Of a stretch of 64,000 nt of DNA, positions 16,253 to 25,252 are shown one piece after another. Source of the DNA: Winogradskyella costae (lineage in GTDB: Bacteria > Bacteroidota > Bacteroidia > Flavobacteriales > Flavobacteriaceae). The translations under genes were made by a program, and so were the position numbers. Positions within the stretch are counted from its first letter, which is position 1. Each line of letters opens with the position of its first letter. The stretch covers positions 310,001 through 374,000 of the forward strand of contig NZ_JABFDK010000001.1 of assembly GCF_013403865.1 (NCBI RefSeq). Direction: 5' to 3'. Below the pieces are notes generated by a model. That model searched no databases. It saw only the letters and a program-made list of their open reading frames with translations, and was not told where the DNA came from.

Positions 16253-19200
16253 TTTGTTCTTTTATTGCGCGTTCTACTTCCTCTTTAGTAACCTTGTTCC
16301 CTGTCACTAACCATTTACTATTCTTTTTAATATTATTACTAAATGATAGAAATAATGGCAGCACTAATAAGGTTAAAATAGTCGCATACGCAATGCCGAA
16401 AGAAATTGAAATGGCCATCGGTTTTAAAAACTGGGCTTGTCTACTTTTCTCTAATAATAAAGGAGCTAAACCTGCAACAGTTGTTAGTGATGTTAAGAAA
16501 ATAGCTCTAAAACGGGATTTTCCGGCTTCAGACAATGCCAAATCAAAAGGCATTCCTTCTTTTAAATTACTATTAAACTTTCCTATCAACACCAAACCAT
16601 CGTTGACCATAATACCAATTAACGCAATAATCCCTAAAAGCGATAATATATTCACCTGAAAACCTAACAACCAATGTCCCCAAGCTACTGCTGTTAAACT
16701 AAAAGGAATTAGCAGTAAAAGTAACAACGGCTGTGAATAACTTCTAAATGTAAATGCAATGGTGATATAAATTAATAATAAAATAACCGGTCCTGCAATG
16801 GCTAAAGAGCCTGTTAATTTATCGGCCTCACGATTTTGCCCTTCAAATGAGGCATTAATAGTAGGATATTTGGATTGTAATTGCGGAATAAAAACTGTTT
16901 TAATATCTTCTAAAATGTCTGTATTACTAGTACTAGGATCTTTTAAATCGGCATAAACCTGAATCTCTCGTTTACCCTCTAAGTGATTAATTGCAACATC
17001 ACCTCTAGCAATACTATAACTTGCTATATCTTTTAGAGTCACACGCTCACCTGTTGGTGTTACAATTCGCATGGCATCTAAGTCGTTAATAGAACTTCTA
17101 TTCTCTCTATCGTAACGTACCCAAACTTTAATTTCATCTTGCCCACGTTGAAAACGTTGCGCTTGCGAGCCAAAAAACCCTGACCTTACTTGAGCCATTA
17201 CGGTTCTTAAATCGAGACCCAATAAATAAGCACTCTCCTTCAACTCTAAACGAATTTCTTTTATACCAGCAGGATCATTATCACCAATATCCTTAAGCAA
17301 TGGATTGGTTTCTAAATATTTTTTTAATTCTAATTTAGCCGCTTTAAGCTCATCAATATTATTACTTAATAAAGATACGGATACAGGACTACCCCCAAAA
17401 TTACCACCAGATCCGTAAATAAGACGTTCTGTTCCTATTACAGGACCAACCAATTCTTCTAATCTACTGGTAACTAAATCTGCTTTTATTTCATCTGGGC
17501 GCTCTTCACCTGGCAGAAGGTTAATTCTTAATCGTGCACTAGAGCTACTATTAATATCAACAATCGTATTTTCAAACAATTGTTTTCCGGTACCTTTTAG
17601 ATATTTCTCTGTGAGTTCCTCATTAACAATAAATGATTTTTCTTCAATCAATGAAATTATAGAATCTGTAATTTTCACATTCGTACCTGCTGGCATTACC
17701 AATTCAATGTTAGCGGAATCACTCGCAATTCTCGGGAATATTGTAACTCCGATAACCCCTCCCCCTAATGAACCAAGAGTTAATACTAATAAGGCAATAA
17801 AAATACCTAGAGATAAAATCTTAAAGTTTAAAACAAAGCCTAAAGCCGGAGTATAAACTCTATCCCTTAGAAAAGACATAAAACGATCTCCACCTTTATT
17901 TAAGTTTTTCATAAACGAGAAAAACTGTTTTATTTTTGATGGATTTTCATCTACCTTTTGAGCTCTCAGGGCTTTAGAATGCGCTAAATGCGCTGGTAGA
18001 ATTATAAGTGCTTCTATTAATGAAACTATAAGTGTTAAAATTACAATTACAGCAACCTCACTAAAAAACTCTCCTATTCTACTATCTAAAAAGAAAAATA
18101 ATGAAAATGCTAAAATTGTTGTTATAATGGCTGATACTACAGGAGGTATCACCTCCATGGTACCATCTATTGCAGCTTGAATCGGAGATTTACCTTTTTC
18201 ATAATGCTGATAAATATTTTCAGCAATCACAATGGCATCATCTACCAAAATACCAATAACGATAATCATACCAAAAAGTGATAAAACATTAATGGTAACA
18301 TCGAATTGAGATGCAAAAATAAACATCCCCAAGAACGAAATCGGCAGGCCAAAGGCAACCCATAATGCTAATCTTGTATTTAAAAATATAGATAGAAACA
18401 GCAACACCAATAACATACCCGCAATAGCATTTTCGGCTAATAGTTGCGTACGCTGTTTTAAGGTTATTGATCTATCATTAACAACTTCTAGTTGCACGTT
18501 GTTATACATCTGGTTGTAACCTTCGATGTATTCATTTACTTTACTCGCAGAAGAAATTAAATCCTCATTGTTAGTGCTAGTAACGGCTATATTTACTGAT
18601 AAATTCTGATTGAAGTAAGTGGCATTTGGCGTTTCAGAAAAACGATCTCGGACAATTGCAACATCTTTTAAACGAATTACCTTACCGTCGGAAGAAGCTC
18701 TAACAATAATATTTAAGAGCTCATTACCGTAATACTGTCTATTGTTGGCTCTAATTAAATACTCTTCAGCAACCGTTTTTACATTACCCCCTGTTACTAA
18801 AATATTTGAACTACTCACGGCAGAAGCCACCTCTTCGAAGGTAAGGTTATAGGCTAATAAATCTAATTCATTAACGGCTATTTCTATTTCTTCTTCAGGA
18901 AAACCAGATAATTCAATTTGAGAAATACCTTCAATTCCTCTTAAATCCGTTTCTACTTGCCGCGCCAGCTGTTTTAAAGTAACCAGAGGAATATTTTCAC
19001 CGCTTATAGCAAAAGAAATGGTTTCTCTAACAATTTCTTGTTTTGAAACCACCAAGGGCTCCATACCTGTTGGAAATGACGGAACTCTATCTACCGCATT
19101 CTTAACTTCCAAAAGCATGAAATCTATATTCTCGCCTTTATCAATCTCTACAGTTATAGAACCACTATTTTCTAGTGATGTAGAAGTAACTCTATCAACA

Positions 19201-19430
19201 CCTTTTAAACCTTTTAGATTATCTTCAATTTGAAGTACAATACCCTCTTCAATTTCCTGTGGTGAGGCTCCAGGATATGTAATACTAACTGTAATAATTT
19301 TTGTTTCTGTTAGTGGGAAAAATGATGACTTTAGAGATAAAGCCCCGATAAGACCAAAAACAATAAATGCAAGAATTAGTACATTTACTGCAACATGATA
19401 CCTGATGAAATATTCAATTATTTTTCTCAT
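16233..19430 (-). CDS. RND efflux pump inner-membrane subunit
   Basis: 1065 residues, the AcrB/HAE-1 size. Twelve membrane helices in two repeats flank two large periplasmic loops. The proton-relay aspartate pair in TM4 is kept (GILVDDAIVIAENI). Paired blocks such as PGASPQEIEEGI near the N-terminus and the GIMVNDGLVLIGKFN segment in the second half are family features. It exports hydrophobic compounds using the proton gradient. Its start shares one base with the adaptor stop and its end overlaps the TolC gene, so the three are one operon. The substrate is not predictable. Confidence 0.93.
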   Translation of the reverse strand: MRKIIEYFIRYHVAVNVLILAFIVFGLIGALSLKSSFFPLTETKIITVSITYPGASPQEIEEGIVLQIEDNLKGLKGVDRVTSTSLENSGSITVEIDKGENIDFMLLEVKNAVDRVPSFPTGMEPLVVSKQEIVRETISFAISGENIPLVTLKQLARQVETDLRGIEGISQIELSGFPEEEIEIAVNELDLLAYNLTFEEVASAVSSSNILVTGGNVKTVAEEYLIRANNRQYYGNELLNIIVRASSDGKVIRLKDVAIVRDRFSETPNATYFNQNLSVNIAVTSTNNEDLISSASKVNEYIEGYNQMYNNVQLEVVNDRSITLKQRTQLLAENAIAGMLLVLLFLSIFLNTRLALWVAFGLPISFLGMFIFASQFDVTINVLSLFGMIIVIGILVDDAIVIAENIYQHYEKGKSPIQAAIDGTMEVIPPVVSAIITTILAFSLFFFLDSRIGEFFSEVAVIVILTLIVSLIEALIILPAHLAHSKALRAQKVDENPSKIKQFFSFMKNLNKGGDRFMSFLRDRVYTPALGFVLNFKILSLGIFIALLVLTLGSLGGGVIGVTIFPRIASDSANIELVMPAGTNVKITDSIISLIEEKSFIVNEELTEKYLKGTGKQLFENTIVDINSSSSARLRINLLPGEERPDEIKADLVTSRLEELVGPVIGTERLIYGSGGNFGGSPVSVSLLSNNIDELKAAKLELKKYLETNPLLKDIGDNDPAGIKEIRLELKESAYLLGLDLRTVMAQVRSGFFGSQAQRFQRGQDEIKVWVRYDRENRSSINDLDAMRIVTPTGERVTLKDIASYSIARGDVAINHLEGKREIQVYADLKDPSTSNTDILEDIKTVFIPQLQSKYPTINASFEGQNREADKLTGSLAIAGPVILLLIYITIAFTFRSYSQPLLLLLLIPFSLTAVAWGHWLLGFQVNILSLLGIIALIGIMVNDGLVLIGKFNSNLKEGMPFDLALSEAGKSRFRAIFLTSLTTVAGLAPLLLEKSRQAQFLKPMAISISFGIAYATILTLLVLPLFLSFSNNIKKNSKWLVTGNKVTKEEVERAIKEQNEANDH

Positions 19431-20569
19431 TATTGAATTGAATCAGAAGTTTCATTGCTATTAGGCGCTGCCTTTACATGCATACCTGCATAAGCACCAG
19501 GAACCGGTTTTCTTAGAATTATAGTACCATCTGGCACTGCTTTTAGCACAACACTGGTATTAGAAAAATGCGCTGGTTTTACAGCAATAACATCTAGCAA
19601 ACTATCTTTAATTACATATATTTCTTGACTATCTAACAGTAGATTCCTGTCAATTTCTATAGCATTTACAACTTCTTCTGCATTTAAATTGGCCTCTAAA
19701 TACATCCCCTCTTTAAGATCGGAATGCTTAACTTCTATATAAGCCGTAATGGTTTGGGTTGTTGCATCTATGCTTCCGTTAACACGAGACACCTTACCTT
19801 CATAGGTTTTAGTATGATCTAAGCTCGTTAAAGTAACATCCTCTCCTTCTTTTAAAACATTTGCAAAAGACTTACTAATAGCCACTTCCATTTCATAAAC
19901 TGACGGATTTATAAATTCTCCTAATTTCTGACCATTTCTTACTAAAGTCCCTTCTGTAACCAATGCTTCAGTTAGTATCCCAGAAAATGGTGCTGTAATT
20001 CTATATTTTGTTAAACGTTGTTCTAAGTTCTTAACGTTGTAAAACGCGCTTACTATGCCACGCCCTGTAATAAAGTAGTTTTCTTTTTCTCCTGAAATTT
20101 CAGGTAGTTTTGGAGTTGTTTTATTTAAATCATATCCGTTTAAATAAGTTTGCCATTTTTGAAATACATCTGGAAAATCCAACCGTAAATCGGGCATAAT
20201 AGCTGCAATACTATTATACAAGTTACTTTTAGCGGATTGTACACTTGCGTAGTACTCTGACGCATCTAAGCGAATTAAGGTTTCACCTTTATTGAATTTC
20301 TGACCTGGTTTAAACAGCTTTGCACCCGTTATAAATAATCCTTGAACTTCAGAATACAACTCTACGCGTTGTAAAGCAGTAAGGTTTCCATTCGCTGCAA
20401 TTACGATGGGTATAGTTGTGTTTTTAACGGTGTCTACAAGTACCGTCTTAACCACTTTAGGTATAACAGGTTTTGGTTTATGTTTGTTATCTATTAGATA
20501 ATTTGCAAAAATGATTGCACCTATTATTAATGCAACTCCTAAAACGGATAAAATAATTTTTCTTAACAT
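19430..20569 (-). CDS. RND periplasmic adaptor (membrane fusion protein)
   Basis: 379 residues from the ATG at 20569; a TTG start at 20587 would add 6 residues (MTTNEL). A single N-terminal membrane anchor (LRKIILSVLGVALIIGAIIFA) is followed by the half-lipoyl motif (IAANGNLTALQRVELYSEVQ), a short helical hairpin, a second lipoyl half (YRITAPFSGILTEALVTEGT) and beta-barrel domains of the HlyD/AcrA family. It links the RND pump to TolC. It is the first gene of the efflux operon, with no regulator gene next to it. Confidence 0.9.
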   Translation of the reverse strand: MLRKIILSVLGVALIIGAIIFANYLIDNKHKPKPVIPKVVKTVLVDTVKNTTIPIVIAANGNLTALQRVELYSEVQGLFITGAKLFKPGQKFNKGETLIRLDASEYYASVQSAKSNLYNSIAAIMPDLRLDFPDVFQKWQTYLNGYDLNKTTPKLPEISGEKENYFITGRGIVSAFYNVKNLEQRLTKYRITAPFSGILTEALVTEGTLVRNGQKLGEFINPSVYEMEVAISKSFANVLKEGEDVTLTSLDHTKTYEGKVSRVNGSIDATTQTITAYIEVKHSDLKEGMYLEANLNAEEVVNAIEIDRNLLLDSQEIYVIKDSLLDVIAVKPAHFSNTSVVLKAVPDGTIILRKPVPGAYAGMHVKAAPNSNETSDSIQ

Positions 20570-20645
20570 AAGCTCGTTGGTCGTCAATTATTTACAAAGC
20601 TAACGTTATAGCCAAGTGAAGCCGTTAAAAAAATCTTAATTATTA

Positions 20646-22553
20646 TTAAGAAATAGCATCTAGATCAAACTGAACGGCCTCCCAATCTTCCATCAATTTA
20701 CTCAAAGATTTTTTCTTTTTCTGATAATCATCAAAAAATTTAGGATCTGAAGCTGTTTTATCATAATCAGTCGCCAATCTTAAATCATCAGATTTAATAT
20801 CTTTTTCAAGCTGATTGATTTTAGATTCGATATTGCTTAACTTATTATTTAAAGATTTTAATCTCTTTTGATCTTCGTAACTCTGCTTATTACTTTCTTT
20901 AGGTTTGTCTGCTATAACAGTACGTTTTTCGGCTTCTCTTAAATTTTCGAGATTTCGTTGCTCTAAGTAAAAATCAATATCACCTAAATATTCTTTTATA
21001 TTCTGATCTTTAAATTCATAAACAGTATCCGTCAATCCTTGAAGGAAATCCCTATCGTGAGACACCAAAATTAATGTGCCTTCAAATTTAGTTAAGGCTT
21101 CTTTTAATACATTTTTAGATTTTATATCCAAGTGATTGGTTGGCTCATCCATAATAAGCACATTCAGTGGCTGCAATAATAATTTAGCCAAAGCTAGACG
21201 GTTACGTTCACCACCAGATAGGACTCTCACATATTTTTCAGCTTCTTCACCTCTAAATAAGAAGGACCCCAAAATATCTCGAACCTTACTTCGGTTCGTT
21301 TCATTTGCAGCATCAATCATAGTATCTAATACGGTTTTATTTCCGTCTAAATATTCTGCTTGGTTTTGCGCGAAATAACCAATTTGTACATTGTGTCCAA
21401 GGTTTAGTTTTCCTTCGTGTTTAATTTCACCAACAATAATTTTAGCTAAGGTTGACTTCCCTTGACCATTCTGACCAACAAAAGCCGTTTTAATATCTCT
21501 AGGAACCGCTAAATTTACATTATGCAATACTTGTAGGTCACCATAACTTTTAGAAATATTCTCAATCTCAACCACCACTTTTCCTGGGGTAACAGAAACT
21601 GGAAAATTTAATGACATTACACTGTTATCATCTTCATCGACCTCAATGCGATCAATCTTATCCAATTTTTTAATAAGCGATTGAGCCATTGTAGCTTTAG
21701 ACGCTTTAGCCCTAAATTTCTCAATAAGTTTTTCGGTTTGCTCAATCTTCTTCTCTTGATTTTTTTGAGCTGCCAATTGCTGCACCTTCATCTCCTTCCT
21801 TAATACTAAGAATTGAGAATAGGGTTTATTATAATCGTAAATTCTACCTAATGAAATCTCAATAGTACGATTGGTAACATTATCCAAAAACATCTTATCA
21901 TGCGATACAATGACGACTGCGCCACTATAGCCTTTTAAGAAGTTTTCTAACCAAATAATGGATTCTATATCTAAGTGGTTGGTCGGCTCATCTAATAACA
22001 ACAAATCGTTATTTTGAAGCAGCAATTTTGCCAATTCTATTCGCATTCTCCATCCTCCAGAAAACGTATCTGTTAATTTATCAAAATCTTCACGTTTAAA
22101 ACCTAAACCTTGAAGAATTTTCTCAGTTTCTCCTTGGTAATTATAACCTCCTAAAATCTCATATTGATGCTGCACGTCATTCAAATCAACCATCAATTGA
22201 TGGTAAGCTTCACTTTCGTAATCCGTCCGTTCTGCTAATTGTATATTGATTTCTTCGAGTTGCGATTCGCATTTTTTAATTTCTTTAAAAGCCTGATAAG
22301 ATTCTTCTAATACTGTTTTACCCAAATCAAAATCAATATCTTGCTTTAAGAATCCGATTTTCATATCCTTATCTGCGGCAATCTGACCAGAATCGGCTTC
22401 TTGTTCTTTAGACAGTATTCGAAGCATCGTAGACTTACCAGCTCCATTTTTACCAATTAAACCAATACGGTCACCAAGTCCGAGTTTAAATGTAATTTCT
22501 TCAAAAAGGTATTCTCCTTGAAATGAGATCGAAAGATTATGGATATTTAGCAT
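20646..22553 (-). CDS. ABC-F family ATPase (Uup/EttA-like)
   Basis: 635 residues with two nucleotide-binding domains and no membrane helices. The first has GKNGAGKST, FSGGWRMR and LLLLDEPTNHLD; the second has GQNGQGKST, LSGGERNR and LIMDEPTNHLD. The linker between them is charged, and the C-terminal 90 residues are a lysine/glutamate coiled coil as in Uup-type members. ABC-F proteins bind the ribosomal E site and help with stalled or difficult translation; some give antibiotic resistance. Nothing here points specifically to resistance. Confidence 0.93.
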   Translation of the reverse strand: MLNIHNLSISFQGEYLFEEITFKLGLGDRIGLIGKNGAGKSTMLRILSKEQEADSGQIAADKDMKIGFLKQDIDFDLGKTVLEESYQAFKEIKKCESQLEEINIQLAERTDYESEAYHQLMVDLNDVQHQYEILGGYNYQGETEKILQGLGFKREDFDKLTDTFSGGWRMRIELAKLLLQNNDLLLLDEPTNHLDIESIIWLENFLKGYSGAVVIVSHDKMFLDNVTNRTIEISLGRIYDYNKPYSQFLVLRKEMKVQQLAAQKNQEKKIEQTEKLIEKFRAKASKATMAQSLIKKLDKIDRIEVDEDDNSVMSLNFPVSVTPGKVVVEIENISKSYGDLQVLHNVNLAVPRDIKTAFVGQNGQGKSTLAKIIVGEIKHEGKLNLGHNVQIGYFAQNQAEYLDGNKTVLDTMIDAANETNRSKVRDILGSFLFRGEEAEKYVRVLSGGERNRLALAKLLLQPLNVLIMDEPTNHLDIKSKNVLKEALTKFEGTLILVSHDRDFLQGLTDTVYEFKDQNIKEYLGDIDFYLEQRNLENLREAEKRTVIADKPKESNKQSYEDQKRLKSLNNKLSNIESKINQLEKDIKSDDLRLATDYDKTASDPKFFDDYQKKKKSLSKLMEDWEAVQFDLDAIS

Positions 22554-22619
22554 AAGTTTTATGAATATTACAATTGCCTTTTCAGTTACAATTGTTACAA
22601 TGCTTCAGTTATATTATTT

Positions 22620-22627
22620 TATCTTCG
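22620..22627 (+). promoter_or_regulatory. Candidate -7 box for the DUF983 gene
   Basis: TATCTTCG differs from TAnnTTTG at one position and lies 39 bases before the ATG at 22666. No clear -33 element. Confidence 0.35.
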
Positions 22628-22665
22628 CATTGATTTAGAAAAACGCAAAAGTAAAGGTTTTAGTT

Positions 22666-23067
22666 ATGATTAGAAAAGGAATGAAACTTTATAGTATTCT
22701 TTTTGGTGTCTGTCCGAAATGTCACCAAGAATCGATGTATCAGAATAAAAACCCTTATGCACTTTCTGAGATTATAAAAATGCAAGACACATGCTCGCAT
22801 TGTAAGACAAAATACGAAATAGAACCTTCATTTTTTTATGGCTCTATGTATGTCAGTTACGCTGTTGGTATCGCTTTTGCTGTCGCTGCTTTTATTACTA
22901 GCTATAATATTTTAGGATCGTCTTTAACTGTTGCTTTTATTGCAATTATTGCTACCCTTATTGGGTTTATGCCTATAATAATGCGTTTATCTCGCAATAT
23001 ATGGATCAACCTATTTATGAGCTACAATAAAGAATTAGCAGAAAACCAGCATTTGAAAAAAAACTAA
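22666..23067 (+). CDS. DUF983 family zinc-ribbon membrane protein
   Basis: 133 residues. Two CxxC motifs (CPKC near 16-19 and CSHC near 43-46) form a probable zinc ribbon, followed by the family signature EPSFFYGSMYVSYA and two membrane helices. DUF983 proteins are small inner-membrane proteins, sometimes near cytochrome oxidase genes, with no settled function. The gene is divergent from the ABC-F gene and its stop is only 6 bases from the stop of the converging oxidoreductase. Confidence 0.82.
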   Translation: MIRKGMKLYSILFGVCPKCHQESMYQNKNPYALSEIIKMQDTCSHCKTKYEIEPSFFYGSMYVSYAVGIAFAVAAFITSYNILGSSLTVAFIAIIATLIGFMPIIMRLSRNIWINLFMSYNKELAENQHLKKN

Positions 23068-23073
23068 CCCTAA

Positions 23074-24117
23074 TTATTTAAAGCGATTTACATCAATTTC
23101 ATCATCTAACGCTTCGTTATTTTCTATAAATTTAAATAGTTTATCAGCAACATATGGCGCAATCATTACTCCTCTTGTCCCCAATCCATTAAGTACATAA
23201 AGATTAGCGTGCTTTGAATGTCTACCAACTAAAGGGCGTCTATCTTTTACTGTAGGTCTAACGCCTGCAACGTGATTAACGACTTGGAAATCGCAGTTTA
23301 TGAATGTCTTTAATTTTGAAATTAATTCTTCCCTCGCTGAGTCCGTTGGTGCATTTGATTTATCATCATTATTGTATGTAGAACCAACATTATATAAATC
23401 ATCACCTAATGGAATGATGAATACTGAAGACTTTATAGCATAATCAATTTTTAAATCAGGTGCTTTTATGGTCAAGATTTCTCCTTTTGAACCTGTAAGC
23501 GGAATTGTATTGAAATACGGATTTTGTTTCACACCAAAACCTTCGGCAAATACTATTTGTTTTGCTCTAAGGTTTTCATAACAAATGGCATCATCTTTAA
23601 ATTGAATATCATGATGAACAAATGATCGTTCTTCTAAACAATTATTCTCTTTTAGAAAACACTTGTAATTCTCAATGAGTATTTCTGTATCTAAACGACC
23701 AGCATGCAATACTTCACCAAACCCATACGGAGCATCAATTTCAGATGTATTATTTTTTATCAAGTGAAGTGAAAGATAAGATTCTAAAGATGGTTTATCT
23801 GATGCCGTAAACCATTTATTCTGCTCTTCTATGGATGTAAAACGTCTTAAAATTCGAAGTTTATGATCTATCTTTATATGTAATTCGCTTTCAATTTTAG
23901 AATATAAAGGTAACGCTAGTTTCAATTGCTCTTTAGCTTTCCACACTTCTGAAAACCGTTTTAATATAACCGGATTATACAATCCTGCAGCGACTATAGA
24001 CGACTTCTGAGAGTCATCATTAAATACTACAAACGTTTTATCGTTTGCTCTTAATTGCTCGCAAAAGGAGATGCTAGCTAAGCCACATCCTACGATGATA
24101 TAATCTACTTCTTTCAT
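23074..24117 (-). CDS. FAD-dependent oxidoreductase (DAO family)
   Basis: 347 residues. The N-terminus DYIIVGCGLASISFCEQL is a dinucleotide-binding motif, and the C-terminal GVRPTVKDRRPLVGRH with the following GLGTRGVMIAPYVA is the second FAD-contact block seen in the DAO/ThiO/MnmC-C group. It would oxidise an amine substrate in the cytosol; which one is not clear. MnmC-like proteins of this size are one possibility. It is convergent with DUF983 and has no obvious operon partner. Confidence 0.85.
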   Translation of the reverse strand: MKEVDYIIVGCGLASISFCEQLRANDKTFVVFNDDSQKSSIVAAGLYNPVILKRFSEVWKAKEQLKLALPLYSKIESELHIKIDHKLRILRRFTSIEEQNKWFTASDKPSLESYLSLHLIKNNTSEIDAPYGFGEVLHAGRLDTEILIENYKCFLKENNCLEERSFVHHDIQFKDDAICYENLRAKQIVFAEGFGVKQNPYFNTIPLTGSKGEILTIKAPDLKIDYAIKSSVFIIPLGDDLYNVGSTYNNDDKSNAPTDSAREELISKLKTFINCDFQVVNHVAGVRPTVKDRRPLVGRHSKHANLYVLNGLGTRGVMIAPYVADKLFKFIENNEALDDEIDVNRFK

Positions 24118-24140
24118 TACAGCAAAAGTAAATAAATGTT

Positions 24141-24203
24141 TGTCATTCCTGCGAAGGCAGGAATCTAATTTTAATCTTTATTATAAGATTCTTGCTTTCG
24201 CAT
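24141..24203. repeat. Palindromic repeat, GCGAAGGCAGGAATC type, with inverted copy
   Basis: The core CCTGC-GAAG-GCAGG follows TGTCATT. TGCGAAGGCAGGAATC at 24150-24165 is matched at 14 of 16 positions by its reverse complement at 24187-24202, so the whole element can form a larger hairpin. The sequence type is common in flavobacterial genomes. Confidence 0.7.
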
Positions 24204-24218
24204 AAATATCAGTTAAAA

Positions 24219-24251
24219 ACAAAAAAAACGCTCACTTTTTAAGTGAGCGTT
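24219..24251 (-). terminator. Terminator of the gldKLMN operon
   Basis: AACGCTCACTT and AAGTGAGCGTT form an 11-base stem with a 3-base loop, preceded on the plus strand by an A8 run. It lies 23 bases after the gldN stop. Confidence 0.85.
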
Positions 24252-24274
24252 TAGATTATTTATGTTAAAGCTTA

Positions 24275-25186
24275 TTAGTAGCTCCACATATCTTGTTCAA
24301 AGTTTCTAATCTTGTCTTTGATACGTTCTGATTCTAAAAGTTGCATTAATGCATTTTCTGCAACATACTCCTTAACTTCTCTGTCACCATAAACATTTTC
24401 CTCTTTGTAGATTGAACCACTAAAACGTCTACTGTTTAATAAATGATCGAAAGATAATGGCACAGCGCTATTCTTGTTATTGAACGCTTTTGCTTCATGA
24501 AGAATATCTCTAATTTCTGGAAAAAACACCCAAAATAAACCGATAGGTTCTTTATTAGTTTCATCATCAGAATCAATAAAGTTTACATCTGGCGCTGCTG
24601 GCGCAATACCTAAGATACGAAACTTTAATTCTCCTTGACGCTTATCAAAATACCAAAGGCCTTTCACTAAATAAGAATTAATATCCGCAGGACCAATCTC
24701 TCTACGAATCTTGTATTCCTCAGGAACCAAAGCTGTATCAGTAACACCTTCAGCATTCATCCAATCAATTCCAACATCGGTAATTCGTTCCATAACTAAT
24801 GCAGGTTCTAAATCTTCCATAGTACGTTCTTCTGTAAAATATGGATCCGCATATACCTTAGGGATAGTACCATCTTTAACATTTTGCAATAGCACCATGT
24901 ATAAAGATTTTCTGTCATCTCCTAAATTATCTTCAATAGGAAAGTATAAAGGAAAGTTAGCACGTTCGTCTAAAACAATTTTCTCCCATGTCATTTTAGA
25001 AAATAAGATATCTCTATCACCGACATATCCATATTCTAAAGGCTTGTCGTTATCTAGAAGTAACTGCGCTTCAGTTTTCATACCAATTTCTTCTGGTATT
25101 TTTGCATTTAGGATGTTAGCTTGGGCAAACATAGAGTTTGCGGCTAAAACACCTAATCCTATACATAAAAAGCTTTTTAAATTCAT
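24275..25186 (-). CDS. gldN: Gliding motility / type IX secretion protein GldN
   Basis: 303 residues with a signal peptide (MNLKSFLCIGLGVLAANSMFAQA). The rest is GldN/PorN-like: a tyrosine-aspartate-rich periplasmic domain including LVKGLWYFDKRQGELKFRILG and GLFWVFFPEIRDIL. GldN forms a periplasmic ring complex with the lipoprotein GldK and is needed for secretion and gliding. It is the last gene of gldK-gldL-gldM-gldN, 66 bases after gldM, and is followed by a strong terminator. Confidence 0.95.
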   Translation of the reverse strand: MNLKSFLCIGLGVLAANSMFAQANILNAKIPEEIGMKTEAQLLLDNDKPLEYGYVGDRDILFSKMTWEKIVLDERANFPLYFPIEDNLGDDRKSLYMVLLQNVKDGTIPKVYADPYFTEERTMEDLEPALVMERITDVGIDWMNAEGVTDTALVPEEYKIRREIGPADINSYLVKGLWYFDKRQGELKFRILGIAPAAPDVNFIDSDDETNKEPIGLFWVFFPEIRDILHEAKAFNNKNSAVPLSFDHLLNSRRFSGSIYKEENVYGDREVKEYVAENALMQLLESERIKDKIRNFEQDMWSY

Positions 25187-25252
25187 CTTATTTTTTATTA
25201 TAATTTGGGATTTTCTTTAATGATAACGTTTAATATCTAATTAAATTAGTGA

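Noticed and set aside
13697..24251. Identical AAAACGCTCA at two terminators (13701 and 24225)
   Set aside because: The rest of the hairpins differ, and short shared stems are common in independent terminators; not evidence of a repeat family.
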